Source: CBDCPI01 sp965220245 (GTDB taxonomy: Bacteria; Chloroflexota; Dehalococcoidia; Lucifugimonadales; UBA3495). Taken from it: a stretch of 64,000 bases of DNA. Numbering within the stretch: position 1 is the first letter of the stretch; the number at the start of each line of letters is the position of its first letter. The notes beneath the pieces were generated by a model that was not told the origin of the DNA, made no database searches, and was given only the letters and a program-made list of their open reading frames with translations. The DNA lies in NCBI GenBank assembly GCA_965220245.1, contig CBDCPI010000015.1, positions 61,739-125,738 on the forward strand, given 5' to 3'. Shown here one piece after another: positions 43,123 through 52,561 of the stretch. The translations under genes were made by a program, and so were the position numbers.

Positions 43123-43832
43123 TTAAACCCGAGCCTTTTTTCGTTGAGGCTAACGTAGCGGTTGCCGTTGCCAATAACCACGTGGTCCAGTAGCTCCACT
43201 CCCATCAGCTTGCCAGCCGAAACCAGTTCCCGGGTAATAGCCACGTCCTCGGCGCTGGGCGTCGGGTCGCCCGACGGATGGTTATGCACCACGATAATGG
43301 AGGGGGCATTATCCCGGACCGCCGGCTGGATGACCTCGGCCGGCCTGACCACCGAAGAGTTGACGTTGCCCACGTATATCTCCTGAATGTTGAGCACCTC
43401 ATTCTTGGTATTTAGCAACAGCACCTTTAGGTGTTCTTGGTCCAGCGCAGCCATCTCCCCGGCCAACAGATTGGATACATCCTGCGGTGAGCTTATAGCT
43501 ACTCTTTCTTCCGGGGATAGAGATACGAATCGCCGGCCCAACTCCAGTCCGGCGAAAAGCTGCGAAGCCTTGGCCTCGCTCAGCCCGCGCACTCCGCACA
43601 GTTCGGCGAAGGTAGAGCGGCCCAGCCCGGCCAGACCGCCGACCTGGGACAGGACCCGGGACGACATAGAAAGGACGTTCTCCCCCTGCATACCGGTACG
43701 GAGCAGGATGGCGATCAACTCGGTGTTGCTCAGATGTTTGGCGCCGTACTCCTTCAACCTTTCTCGGGGCCGCTCCCCTTGGGGCATCTCCCGGATGGTC
43801 GGCTGGTAAGCCACTTGGCCGTTTCCATTCAT
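43119..43832 (-). CDS. radC: RadC-family JAB-domain protein
   Basis: A 237-residue RadC: PQGERPRERLKEYGAKHLSN, a helix-hairpin-helix region (LCGVRGLSEAKASQLFAG), then the JAMM metal motif VVHNHPSGDPTPSAED in the C-terminal domain. Length and layout are standard. RadC's role is uncertain in spite of the old DNA-repair label; the JAMM motif is intact, so peptidase-like activity is possible. Confidence 0.95.
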   Translation of the reverse strand: MNGNGQVAYQPTIREMPQGERPRERLKEYGAKHLSNTELIAILLRTGMQGENVLSMSSRVLSQVGGLAGLGRSTFAELCGVRGLSEAKASQLFAGLELGRRFVSLSPEERVAISSPQDVSNLLAGEMAALDQEHLKVLLLNTKNEVLNIQEIYVGNVNSSVVRPAEVIQPAVRDNAPSIIVVHNHPSGDPTPSAEDVAITRELVSAGKLMGVELLDHVVIGNGNRYVSLNEKRLGFN

Positions 43833-43966
43833 CGCGTCACCAATCCTTGGTGCCCTCCCTAATCGAGGGAGGGCACGACAGCGTAGCCCGGGAATCTTAA
43901 TGAAAATAGCTTGGCGCAGAAAGGGGCTAATGACAGTAGGTAAGTTAAAATGAAAACCGAGACACC

Positions 43967-45142
43967 ATGTTCGACGACATAAACGAAATCGAGGCCGGTG
44001 GAATCTTGCCTACCCGGTGGCTGCAGGAAGCTGCCAAAGATGATGTTATTTTCACGGAGCAGTACAAGATTCCGGAGGCGAACTTCCAGCCCGCCAGCCT
44101 CGACCTTCGATTGGGAGACCGGGCCCACCGGTTGCGCTGCAGCTTCCTTCCCGACGCCAGCAGGGTGCGCGACAAACTCCCGGACCTGTCTATGGAGACA
44201 ATAGACCTCCGCGACGGGGCAATCCTGGAGAGGAACCGCCCCTATCTGGTCCCGCTCATCGAACAACTCCGGCTTCCGCCGGGTATCCGGGCCAAGACCA
44301 ACCCGAAGAGTTCCACGGGCCGGCTGGATATTTTTACCCGGGTCATAACCGACAGGAGCCACAAGTTTGACGAAATCGATGAAGGATATGACGGGCCGCT
44401 ATTCCTCGAAGTAGTCTCCCGGTCTTTTACTATCAAGGTCAAGACCAGTCTGGCACTTAATCAATTGCGGTTAATTAAAGGCAATGCGGATTGCGCTTCG
44501 GGGGAACTGCTGGGGCTGCATAATCAAAAGCCGGTGCTCCTCTCGGAGGTTGGTCAGCTTGGCTATCACAACGCGCCGACAGAGGATAACCGGGTGGCCC
44601 TCAGCGCCAACCTCGGTGGAGACCGGGAGAGCGTAGGGTACCGAGCCAAGAAAAACAGCAGCCTATTGGACCTGTCTCGCGAGTACCATTATGACCCGGG
44701 CGACTACTGGGAGCCGGTTTACGCGGAGCGCCCTCGAAGGCTGGTGCTGGAACCGGAAGAATTCTACTTGCTGACCTCCGCCGAGAGCGTCAGAGTCCCG
44801 CCTAGATACGCCGCGGAGATGACCGCTTATGACCCGTCAAGCGGTGAGTTGAGGACCCACTACGCCGGCTTTTTCGACCCCGGGTTTGGGTGGGGCCAAC
44901 ACGGTAATCTAGGCGGCGTGCGGCCGGTAATGGAAGTCAGAGCCCACGATGTTCCGTTTATGATTGAGCACGGTCAGAAAGTGTGCACCCTCACCTTTGA
45001 GAAGATGCTCGAAAGCCCGGAAAAACTCTACGGGCCCGAAATCGGCTCGTCCTATCAAGGTCAAGGCCTAATTCTTAGCAAACACTTCCTTCCCTCGAGC
45101 ACCCACCGCCAACTGCCACTTTTTGAAGGGTTTCCCGGATGA
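43967..45142 (+). CDS. Double-domain dCTP deaminase-like protein (DCD, PF06559 type)
   Basis: A 391-residue protein with two dUTPase/dCTP-deaminase-like modules (about residues 1-190 and 220-385). Module 1 has FQPASLDLRLG and RAKTNPKSSTGRLDIFTRVI; module 2 has FYLLTSAESVRVPPRYAAEM and HYAGFFDPGFGWG. The arrangement matches the 2'-deoxycytidine-triphosphate deaminase group known in alphaproteobacteria. It would convert dCTP to dUTP for dTMP synthesis. Confidence 0.85.
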   Translation: MFDDINEIEAGGILPTRWLQEAAKDDVIFTEQYKIPEANFQPASLDLRLGDRAHRLRCSFLPDASRVRDKLPDLSMETIDLRDGAILERNRPYLVPLIEQLRLPPGIRAKTNPKSSTGRLDIFTRVITDRSHKFDEIDEGYDGPLFLEVVSRSFTIKVKTSLALNQLRLIKGNADCASGELLGLHNQKPVLLSEVGQLGYHNAPTEDNRVALSANLGGDRESVGYRAKKNSSLLDLSREYHYDPGDYWEPVYAERPRRLVLEPEEFYLLTSAESVRVPPRYAAEMTAYDPSSGELRTHYAGFFDPGFGWGQHGNLGGVRPVMEVRAHDVPFMIEHGQKVCTLTFEKMLESPEKLYGPEIGSSYQGQGLILSKHFLPSSTHRQLPLFEGFPG

Positions 45143-45153
45143 ACCCTCCTTTA

Positions 45154-45318
45154 CTGATGCGTGAACAATTCCCTAAACCAGTCCTCGTCTTTCCGGCCTT
45201 GAGCCGGAATCCAGAAATTCTGAGGACAAGAACGTAGTTGGCGGAGAACGGTCCTGGATTCTGGCCTTCGCCGGAATGACGGGGGAGAGGACAGTTTAGA
45301 AACCTATTCACGTATCAG
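45154..45318. mobile_element. Element B, copy 5
   Basis: Ends CTGATGCGTGAACAATTCCC and GAAACCTATTCACGTATCAG with TA on both sides. About 165 bp, lacking the middle insert of copies 3 and 4. It lies 11 bases after the dCTP deaminase stop. Confidence 0.75.
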
Positions 45319-45391
45319 TAAGCTCTGACGTGGCGGGCCATTGACCAACCCTCAGGGCTACCTATGGCCCACCCTAGCCACCCTAGCGAAA

Positions 45392-47032
45392 CTAGAACTT
45401 GGAGTAGTCACCCTCCTCTTTGGTGATGAACTCCAACACGGCGGTGCGGCCGGAGGCGGTGACCTCTAGCCCCCGCTGAAGCGCCGGGACGATTTCCGCG
45501 GGGTCGAAGACCTTTTCGCTATAGGCCCCCAAGGCTTGGGCCACTTCGGAGAATTGCCCCGACAGTGCTTTTACTTGGTACTTTTCTATGGCGTAAGGGA
45601 AGCGGCTGTCCGGGTAGATAGCCATGGTCGAGTTGTTGAGAATGATGGTCAGAATCGGAATTTCGGCCCGGACCGCGGTCTCTATATCCAGGCCCACGGT
45701 GCCAAAAGCAGCGTCACCCATTACGTTGATGACCTGCTTGCCCGGCTCAGCCATCTTGGCCCCCATAGCCAGCCCCAGGCTGTAGCCCAGTTGGGTCGAT
45801 TTACCCCATCCGATGAAGCTTCGCGGGTGGCGGGCTTGCCAGAAGGGGACCAGGTACTCCCGGGCGCTGCCCGACTCGTGGGTGATGATGGTGTTATCCG
45901 GGTCGACTGTGTGCATCAGGTCCCAGACCACCCGATAAGGGTTGATAGGCACCTCATCGGAGGCCAGCTTGGGCATCCACTCCTGCAACCACCGCTCATG
46001 GACCGAGCGTATCTCGTCTTGGAGAGTCTGGTTAACCGGGCGGCCTGCCGAGCCGGCCTGAAGCTTCAGTTCCTCCAATAGCTGCTGCAACACCAGCTTG
46101 GCGTCGCCCACCACCGGGTAGGCGCATTTGATGTCCTTGTTGATGTCGTCGGCATCGACGGTCGCGTGAACTATGGCCTTACCCGCCGGTATGGGTGCGG
46201 CAAAGAAGCTCTTGGTAAAACTGCAACCGATGCCAAAAAGGGTGTCAGCCTGGTTCAAGAATTGGTACACCGTAGCCGGGATGCTGGGCGCCCCGGCTCC
46301 CAGAGATAATGGATGGTTCTCGGGAAAGGCGCTTTTGCCCGCTAGGGTGGTCATTACCGGCGCTTGGAGGAACTCCGCAACCCGGACCAAGTCGTCGGTG
46401 GCCTCGGCGTACAGAACACCTTGCCCGGCGTGAATTACCGGACGGTCGGCTGCCAGCAGGGCCCGGGCGGCGCGGCGGATAGCTTCGGGGTCTCCGGCGG
46501 TCCGCACCGCTTCGGGAGGCTCATAATCGAACAACGCTTCGTCAAGCTCTTCGCCGGCGACGTCGGTGGGAATCTCCAACAGCACCGGCCCCGGCCTTCC
46601 ACTCCGGAGCTTGGTGAAGGCCCGCCGCATTAGCTCCGGGACCCGCTCTACCAGGTTTATCTCATCCGACCACTTGGTGATTGTCTCGTAGCTGCGGGCC
46701 GGATAGAAGTTGGGATGTACACCCCGCCGGTCGCGGGCCATGCCCGCAGGCAAAAGCAGGATGGGCACCGAGTCGGCGTAGGCTTGGGCCACGCCGCCAA
46801 AGCCGTTTTCGGCGCCGGGGCCGTTCTGCATCAAGAACACACCGATGCGTTTGCCATTGGTCACTCTGCTGTACCCGTCGACCATGTGAACGCCGGTGCC
46901 TTCCTGCCGGAATATCAAAGGCCTGATTCCAGCGACGGCGGCGGCCTCCAGCAGCGGCTGGTAGGGGACGCAAGCGACGAACTCCACGCCTTCCATTTTT
47001 AGAATGTTGGCTATGGCGGTAACTCCGTTCAT
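45392..47032 (-). CDS. Thiamine-diphosphate enzyme (acetolactate-synthase-like)
   Basis: A 546-residue TPP enzyme with the three usual domains. The N-terminal domain has the catalytic Glu in IFRQEGTGVHMVDGYSR; the central domain starts RPVIHAGQGVLYAEA; the C-terminal domain holds the cofactor motif GDAAFGTVGLDIETAV ending in LNNS. Family members include acetolactate synthase, benzaldehyde lyase and oxalyl-CoA decarboxylase. No FAD-specific evidence can be read, so the substrate is left open. Upstream genes are MaoC-like and PPOX proteins. Confidence 0.88.
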   Translation of the reverse strand: MNGVTAIANILKMEGVEFVACVPYQPLLEAAAVAGIRPLIFRQEGTGVHMVDGYSRVTNGKRIGVFLMQNGPGAENGFGGVAQAYADSVPILLLPAGMARDRRGVHPNFYPARSYETITKWSDEINLVERVPELMRRAFTKLRSGRPGPVLLEIPTDVAGEELDEALFDYEPPEAVRTAGDPEAIRRAARALLAADRPVIHAGQGVLYAEATDDLVRVAEFLQAPVMTTLAGKSAFPENHPLSLGAGAPSIPATVYQFLNQADTLFGIGCSFTKSFFAAPIPAGKAIVHATVDADDINKDIKCAYPVVGDAKLVLQQLLEELKLQAGSAGRPVNQTLQDEIRSVHERWLQEWMPKLASDEVPINPYRVVWDLMHTVDPDNTIITHESGSAREYLVPFWQARHPRSFIGWGKSTQLGYSLGLAMGAKMAEPGKQVINVMGDAAFGTVGLDIETAVRAEIPILTIILNNSTMAIYPDSRFPYAIEKYQVKALSGQFSEVAQALGAYSEKVFDPAEIVPALQRGLEVTASGRTAVLEFITKEEGDYSKF

Positions 47033-47143
47033 AAACCCTCCAACGTTATGCGGTTATACGCATCGGCCCATCAATGATACAGCGCAGTGCCCGGTTCTGG
47101 GCCGGGGTCCATTCGACCTTCGCCCTACCGGAGGGCGGTGAAT

Positions 47144-47719
47144 CTAAGAGCGGCTTTCAGGCCAAGCAAAGGTCTGGCGATAGTTGGCTACCGGCTCTCC
47201 CCGCTGGTTTTCGGCTTTCACCAAAAAGGTGACAAATCGGCCATCGTCACCTTGGAATTTGTTCTCAACGGAAGTGATGCTGGTCACAGTGTCACCCGGA
47301 ACTATAAGGTTACCCTGAAACTCTATGGAGAGGCACACCGGAGAGAAGGCCCAACCGCCGTTGGCGGGGCCGTCTGGTAGAGCACATCCCCGGCTTTCGG
47401 CTACCTGCGCCAACCGGGCTGGAGCCAGAAACAACACCATCGCAGGGGGAGCTATCACCCCCGGCAGGCCCACACCTCGGGCTGCGCCCTCGTTATTGTA
47501 AATCGGGTTCTCGTAGCGGGCATTGCGACAGAACCGGGCAATAACCTCGCCGGTGACTTCCTCAAGGTGGGGCGGCGCAGCATCGCCGATTTGCACTAGG
47601 TCCCAATCATATCGGCCAGTCCCCATAAACTGTCCGGGCAAAACCCTTTTCGAAGTCTCCAGCCGAGTTGCTGGCTCAAACGCGGAGTCAGTGTAGGTTT
47701 CATTTTGCGGAGGTGTCAA
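47144..47719 (-). CDS. MaoC/FAS1-type hot-dog dehydratase-like protein
   Basis: A 191-residue hot-dog-fold protein: WDLVQIGDAAPPHLEEVTGE, ARYENPIYNNEGAARG, and a second strand set with IEFQGNLIVPGDTVTSITSV and KAENQRGEPVANYRQTFAWP. It resembles the N-terminal MaoC dehydratase domain, acting on enoyl-CoA-type substrates. The exact His of the hydratase motif is not obvious, so activity is uncertain. It abuts the PPOX gene (one base apart). Confidence 0.78.
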   Translation of the reverse strand: MTPPQNETYTDSAFEPATRLETSKRVLPGQFMGTGRYDWDLVQIGDAAPPHLEEVTGEVIARFCRNARYENPIYNNEGAARGVGLPGVIAPPAMVLFLAPARLAQVAESRGCALPDGPANGGWAFSPVCLSIEFQGNLIVPGDTVTSITSVENKFQGDDGRFVTFLVKAENQRGEPVANYRQTFAWPESRS

Positions 47720-47720
47720 G

Positions 47721-48155
47721 CTAGGCCGGGACGGCCCCCCAACCGACTATCCGGTGGGGGATAACCTTAATAACCGGGTTCTCGTCCACGTCCATGTCCC
47801 GGTATTGATGATATTTGTCGCACAGCAGCCGGATGGCAACGATTCGCTCGTCGCCTTCAATCAGCAACTCGGCCCGCCCTAAAACCAGCACGTAGCCCAA
47901 CTGTTGCCAGTCATCCTCGTAGTGGTCCACTACCAACGATACTTGGGGGTTGGCCTGGATGTTCTTGACCCGGCGCAGGCCAGCCAAGGCCACCGATTTG
48001 GGCTTTTGGTCGAGGACAGAGTAAATGACATGGCCATCAAAGGCGTAGCACACCGGGATAACGTGTGGAGCGCCGGTGGCGCCGGCGGTCGCCAGATGGC
48101 CAACCGGCGCCCTCGTTAGCCAGCGGGTTTGGTCCTCAGACAGTTGTTCCATCAA
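47721..48155 (-). CDS. PPOX-class flavin/F420-binding protein
   Basis: A 144-residue split-barrel protein: WLTRAPVGHLATAGATGAPH, then CYAFDGHVIYSVLDQKPKSV, VKNIQANPQVSLVVDHYEDD and GRAELL. It matches the TIGR03668-like group of F420-binding pyridoxamine-phosphate-oxidase homologues. With the F420-type luciferase-like enzymes it hints that this organism uses coenzyme F420 (inference). Confidence 0.87.
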   Translation of the reverse strand: MMEQLSEDQTRWLTRAPVGHLATAGATGAPHVIPVCYAFDGHVIYSVLDQKPKSVALAGLRRVKNIQANPQVSLVVDHYEDDWQQLGYVLVLGRAELLIEGDERIVAIRLLCDKYHQYRDMDVDENPVIKVIPHRIVGWGAVPA

Positions 48156-48199
48156 GCCGCTCCGGCCCTGGCGCCTACTTCAACATTGGACTGCACTGG

Positions 48200-49210
48200 T
48201 CACAGGTCTGAGGAAAAAGCCATGGGGTCTTCCATATACTCGATGTTTTGCAATTCCATGCGGGCAGCATCTTCCAGCGCAGCGTCGCCTTCTTTGATGC
48301 AGTTGACCAACACCTTCTTGGCCAAGGGCCCCCCGATCTTGCCCAAGGCGTTAATGCCCGCCATCTGCACCTGATAATCATCGTCGTCGAGGAGTGGTAT
48401 CAAGTGGGGCACTGCATCTTCTTCACCCAAGGCTCCGCAAGCGTAGGCCGTTTCATACCGGATCTCCGGCTCGGGACTTTGTAACTCCCGGATAAGAAGG
48501 GGTAGCCAGCTAGATTCCCCGGTGCGGCCCATCGCAAATATGGAACTGGACTTGAGCGCTAGGTCGTCGCTGTCATAGGCCCAATTAACGAGGTGGTGGA
48601 TGTCCCCGGTATTGAAGGGGGCAATCGCTTCCAAGCTGCGGCGTCTAACGTCAAGGTGCTGGGCTGGATCGTTCAGCGCCGCCATCAAGCTGTCGTGGAT
48701 GGTCTCTTTATCCTTGGGCAGCAGCTTGCCTTCTTGCACCAAGATGCTGAATTTCCCCAATGCCACGGCAGCCTCCGAGCGTACCTCCGGGCTTCTGTCC
48801 GATTGCAACACTTGGATGAGGCTAGGGATTATGGAGCGGTCCTCGTGTTCCCAGAGGCCCTCGATCGCCTTTTCCAAGACAGCCTCATCTTTATCCTTGA
48901 GACACATCTTGAAAATAGCGCCGAAGTCCAATTCGGGGTTTTCTTCCGCCAGCTCAACCATGGTGGATATGACCTCGCGCTGGCGCGCGACGTCAACGGT
49001 AAACCAGGTGCGGGCAAAGAGGACTAACTCGGCCGGAAGCAGATCGGAAACCTCAATGAAGTCGCTCAAGGGAATTTCGGCATCCGGGTCGGCCATGATT
49101 CCCAAGAAAGACTCTAGCGACGGTTCGCTATCCAAGTCCGGACCGATGTTTTCGGCCGGACCAATATTTTCGGAAGGAACACTACCTCGCATATCCCCAT
49201 GCCTCTCCAA
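48200..49210 (-). CDS. HEAT-repeat protein
   Basis: A 336-residue helical protein, mostly HEAT repeats from about residue 90: RSIIPSLIQVLQSDRSPEVR, HLDVRRRSLEAIAPF, WLPLLIRELQSPEPEIRYET, AVPHLIPLLDDDDYQVQMAG, each about 30-35 residues. The first 60 residues are acidic and low complexity (SENIGPAENIGPDLDSEPS, a short internal repeat). Likely a protein-binding scaffold in the cytoplasm; partner unknown. Confidence 0.85.
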   Translation of the reverse strand: MERHGDMRGSVPSENIGPAENIGPDLDSEPSLESFLGIMADPDAEIPLSDFIEVSDLLPAELVLFARTWFTVDVARQREVISTMVELAEENPELDFGAIFKMCLKDKDEAVLEKAIEGLWEHEDRSIIPSLIQVLQSDRSPEVRSEAAVALGKFSILVQEGKLLPKDKETIHDSLMAALNDPAQHLDVRRRSLEAIAPFNTGDIHHLVNWAYDSDDLALKSSSIFAMGRTGESSWLPLLIRELQSPEPEIRYETAYACGALGEEDAVPHLIPLLDDDDYQVQMAGINALGKIGGPLAKKVLVNCIKEGDAALEDAARMELQNIEYMEDPMAFSSDL

Positions 49211-49420
49211 TGGCGCCAGCGGACCCCGGTCAATCCTGCTCCCAACCCGATAGGACCACGAACGCGCAAGACGCCAAAGCCAAGCATGGACCCGTAGAGC
49301 CGACGCCCGGTAAAGCGATCCTCTGGGGGTGGAGCTTGAATTTCAGTATAGCATAGCGATTGGCCGGAACAAGTTGCGGCGGACGGCGATTACCCACCAG
49401 ACTCATGGGGCCTGGACCGG

Positions 49421-51049
49421 TCAGTGAATAGCAGCGCTAGAGATTGCGGCGGCCCTGAGCCGCCGGTTGGCTTGGGGCAAGGCGTCGATCAGGTCCGAGG
49501 CTACCATGCCCGAGTCACCCAAGCGTTGCCGAATATCCTCGGCTGCCTGCCCGTGGAGGTACACCCCGCAACAGGCGGCGTCAGCGGGGGTAAGACCTTG
49601 AGCCATCAACCCCACTATGATGCCGCTCAACACGTCGCCGGTGCCGCCGGAAGCCAACCCAGGGTTGGCAAAAGGTGAGACCCGGACCATGCCGCCGGGT
49701 TCAGCCACCACGGTATAAGCGCCTTTGAGCGCCACGGCAGCGCCCCACTGGGAAGCCCATTGCCGGGCGGCGCCAATCCGGTCGCTCTGCAAGCTGGCGA
49801 CGGGTATACCGGTCAAGGTAGCCATCTCTCCGGGATGGGGAGTAACCACGGTCGCCCGGTTAAGCCGCTGCCACCAACCAGTGGACTGGGCCAAGTTGTT
49901 CAACCCGTCAGCATCTATTATGGTCCCAAGGCGCGGGGTTCCGGGGTACGGGGTCGCAGGCCCCAGGGTAGCAGCCTCCGGCCCCTGGTCGAGAAGCAAC
50001 TGCTCCATGAAGCTCTCGGTACTCCGGGACCATCCCAATCCGCAGCCCACGAGCAAAGCGTTGTGCCGGCGCAGGTTGGCCTTGATGACCTTAGCAGCGT
50101 CCGGGTGGACCCGCCCCTCGCCGTCTTCAGGCAACGGCAGGTGGATTATTTCGGTGAGCTTGGCGGCGGCGATGGAGTAGACACTCTCCGGAGTGGCCAG
50201 AGTAACCAGGCCAGCGCCGACTCTGGATGCCGCGATGGATGCCAACGCAGCCGCACCGACGTAGTTGCGCGACCCGGCCACCACCAAGGCGTGGCCGAAA
50301 ATCCCTTTATGGGAGTCCAGGGGCCGTGGCGGCAAGCGGCGTCCCACCCACTCAGGGGTGATCAACTCCAAGTCTACCTCCGCGTCTTCTTCCAGATTGG
50401 AGGGGAGCCCAATTTCGGCAACCTCCAGCTTGCCGGTATAAGCGCCGCCAGGGAACGCAAGCAGGCCCGCTTTGGGGCGTCCTAGAGCCAGGGTCAGGTC
50501 GGCCCCGGCGCACGCGGAATCGACCTCGCCGGTATCCGGGTTTAGTCCCGTGGGAAGGTCTAGAGCCAGGACTTTCGGAAGACCGGTGGCGGCACGCCGG
50601 TCTTTCAAGAGCAACAGCGCGTCCCGGACGTCCCCCTGCAGAGGCCGGGACCGTCCGGTGCCCAAAACCGCGTCGATGACCAACCGGGCGCCCTCTATCA
50701 GCTCTGCCAGTTGGGCTATGTCGGAGCCTTCCGGTCCTCCAACGACCTCTACGTCGTATTCCCGGGCAAGGTCCATCTTTGGATCGAAGGCGGGCCGGAC
50801 GGTTGCCACATACGCGGTGACCCGAGCACCCCAGCGCCGTAGGTGCCGAGCGGCCACCAAGCCGTCAGCGCCGTTGTTGCCCGGTCCCACCAACACCAGC
50901 ACCCGGACACCGGCAGCGCCCTCCATCATGCGGCGGGCGGCGTGCGCCACCTCCAGCCCGGCCTGCTCCATGAGGGTGTCGGTGCTAACTCCCTGACGCT
51001 CCGATGCCTGCTCTAGGACCGCCATTTGGGCGGCGGTGACTATCTTCAT
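49421..51049 (-). CDS. nnr: Bifunctional NAD(P)H-hydrate epimerase / ADP-dependent dehydratase
   Basis: A 542-residue fusion repairing hydrated NAD(P)H. The N-terminal epimerase domain (about 1-215) has VLVLVGPGNNGADGLVAARH and the catalytic Asp in RLVIDAVLGTGRSRPL. The C-terminal ribokinase-like dehydratase (about 230-530) has HKGIFGHALVVAGSRNYVGA, VVTPHPGEMATLTG and FANPGLASGGTGDVLSG. Start ATG 51049. It is 60 bases after acpS, a conserved neighbour pair. Confidence 0.95.
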   Translation of the reverse strand: MKIVTAAQMAVLEQASERQGVSTDTLMEQAGLEVAHAARRMMEGAAGVRVLVLVGPGNNGADGLVAARHLRRWGARVTAYVATVRPAFDPKMDLAREYDVEVVGGPEGSDIAQLAELIEGARLVIDAVLGTGRSRPLQGDVRDALLLLKDRRAATGLPKVLALDLPTGLNPDTGEVDSACAGADLTLALGRPKAGLLAFPGGAYTGKLEVAEIGLPSNLEEDAEVDLELITPEWVGRRLPPRPLDSHKGIFGHALVVAGSRNYVGAAALASIAASRVGAGLVTLATPESVYSIAAAKLTEIIHLPLPEDGEGRVHPDAAKVIKANLRRHNALLVGCGLGWSRSTESFMEQLLLDQGPEAATLGPATPYPGTPRLGTIIDADGLNNLAQSTGWWQRLNRATVVTPHPGEMATLTGIPVASLQSDRIGAARQWASQWGAAVALKGAYTVVAEPGGMVRVSPFANPGLASGGTGDVLSGIIVGLMAQGLTPADAACCGVYLHGQAAEDIRQRLGDSGMVASDLIDALPQANRRLRAAAISSAAIH

Positions 51050-51109
51050 GCTTACGTTAGGGGATGTTTTACTCCGGAGATACTGGATAGCCGACGTATC
51101 TACGACGGG

Positions 51110-51508
51110 CTAGACTCGATCACCCCGGCGGACTACCACAAAAGCAACGGCGTAGTCGCGAGAATGGGACATACTCAAGGATATTTCCCACACCCCAAGG
51201 CTTTGCGCCCGAGTCTGGGCCCGGCCGTGCAACCGGATGGCGGGGGCCCCGCTTTCGTGACGGACCACCTCCACGTCTTTCCAGCCAACGCCGCGCACTC
51301 CGGTGCCAAGGGCCTTCATGGTGGCTTCCTTGGCAGCAAAGCGGCCCGCCAAGTTGGGGGCCCGCCCCCGGCAGTAAGCCGCTTCTGCCGGAGTATAGAC
51401 CCGCTCCAAGAAGCGTTGACCGTAGCGCTCGAACACCTGGCGCACCCGGCAAATCTCAATAATGTCAACGCCTGCGCCGAGGGACACATCGGAGTTGGAT
51501 CGGTCCAT
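51110..51508 (-). CDS. acpS: Holo-[acyl-carrier-protein] synthase
   Basis: A 132-residue enzyme transferring phosphopantetheine from CoA to ACP. Motifs: GAGVDIIEICRVRQ with the Mg-binding Asp, YTPAEAAYCRGR, and RFAAKEATMKALGTG with the Glu. ATG 51508 (MDRSNSDVSLGAG) is chosen; longer in-frame starts run into a palindrome. Downstream of metF and upstream of nnr on the minus strand. Confidence 0.94.
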   Translation of the reverse strand: MDRSNSDVSLGAGVDIIEICRVRQVFERYGQRFLERVYTPAEAAYCRGRAPNLAGRFAAKEATMKALGTGVRGVGWKDVEVVRHESGAPAIRLHGRAQTRAQSLGVWEISLSMSHSRDYAVAFVVVRRGDRV

Positions 51509-51550
51509 GTTGTCCTCGCAACCGCTCCGGGCGCCATAGAGCCGCCTCAG

Positions 51551-51604
51551 AGGTTGTGTTGGAAGTCCCTTCTCCTTGGGGAGAAGGGACTTCCAACACA
51601 ACCT
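51551..51604 (-). terminator. Perfect 25-bp hairpin between metF and acpS
   Basis: Arms of 25 bases at 51551-51575 and 51580-51604 are exact complements around TTGG; each arm ends TGTTGGAAGTCCCTTCTCC at the loop. It starts on the last base of the metF stop. It probably ends metF transcription, though no clear T run follows. Confidence 0.75.
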
Positions 51605-52530
51605 TAGTCTTCTGCCGTGTGTCCGGGCAGGTCCAGATTGGCCAAGATCTTGGAAACCGAGTAGCTCCGGTTAAGCACATAGAAGTGGATGCCGGGCACT
51701 CCCTGCTCCCACAGCTCCCTTACCTGGTTGCTGGCGTATTCCACGCCCAGTTCCCGTACCGCGTCGTCATCGTCCGCATACTTTTCCAGTTGCTGGTCCA
51801 GCGGGCCGGGGATTTTGGCCCCGCAAAGCGCGGTGAACCGGCGAATTTGGGGGGTGCTCAAAATCGGCAATACCCCGGGAATTATGGGAACTTCGATTCC
51901 TTCCCGGCTCGCCCGCCCGGCGAAATCGAAGTAGTCGCGGTTGTCATAGAATAACTGGGTAATGAGAAAGTCGGCCCCTTGGGCCACTTTGAGCCTGGTA
52001 TACTCCATGTCGGCCGTTAAGTCCAAGGACTCGGTGTGCCCCTCGGGATAGCACGCCGCCGCTACGCCGAAGGGAAAATGCTCCCGGATGTACTCTATTA
52101 AATCGGTGGCGTGGGGGAACCCTTCTTCCACTGGACTCAAGTCGGGTTGCCCCTGCGGCAGGTCTCCGCGCAACGCGATGACGTTTTCGATCCCGGCCTC
52201 TTCCAGCCGCTCCAAGGTTTCGTGGACCGCCTCTTTGGCTTGGCCCACACAGGTCTGGTGGGCCATCACCTCAAAGTCCGCCTCTCTTTTAATTTGAGTG
52301 GTTATTTCCTCGGTGAAAGCCCGGGTGGAGCCGCCGGCCCCATAGGTAACCGACACGAAATCGGGGCGATAAGCCTTCAGCCGGTCAACGGCCCGCAAAA
52401 CCCCGGGGATGCCGTCGGCGGTCTTCGGCGGGAAGAATTCGAAGGAGATGGACCGGGTTGATTGTAGAATGTTCTTAATTTTCAATGCAATGGCCTGCCT
52501 GGTCCCAAGACGCCTCAGTGAGCTCATCAT
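51604..52530 (-). CDS. metF: Methylenetetrahydrofolate reductase
   Basis: A 308-residue FAD enzyme reducing 5,10-methylene- to 5-methyl-tetrahydrofolate for methionine synthesis. ISFEFFPPKT at the start carries the catalytic Glu; SVTYGAGGSTRAFTEEI, NVIALRGDLPQG, AACYPEGH and LITQLFYDN are all family blocks. The first 20 residues are poorly conserved; a TTG at codon 16 (LKIKNILQS) is an alternative start. Confidence 0.95.
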   Translation of the reverse strand: MMSSLRRLGTRQAIALKIKNILQSTRSISFEFFPPKTADGIPGVLRAVDRLKAYRPDFVSVTYGAGGSTRAFTEEITTQIKREADFEVMAHQTCVGQAKEAVHETLERLEEAGIENVIALRGDLPQGQPDLSPVEEGFPHATDLIEYIREHFPFGVAAACYPEGHTESLDLTADMEYTRLKVAQGADFLITQLFYDNRDYFDFAGRASREGIEVPIIPGVLPILSTPQIRRFTALCGAKIPGPLDQQLEKYADDDDAVRELGVEYASNQVRELWEQGVPGIHFYVLNRSYSVSKILANLDLPGHTAED

Positions 52531-52561
52531 AGCACCGGCGGTTGGGGCTGTCGAACGCGGG

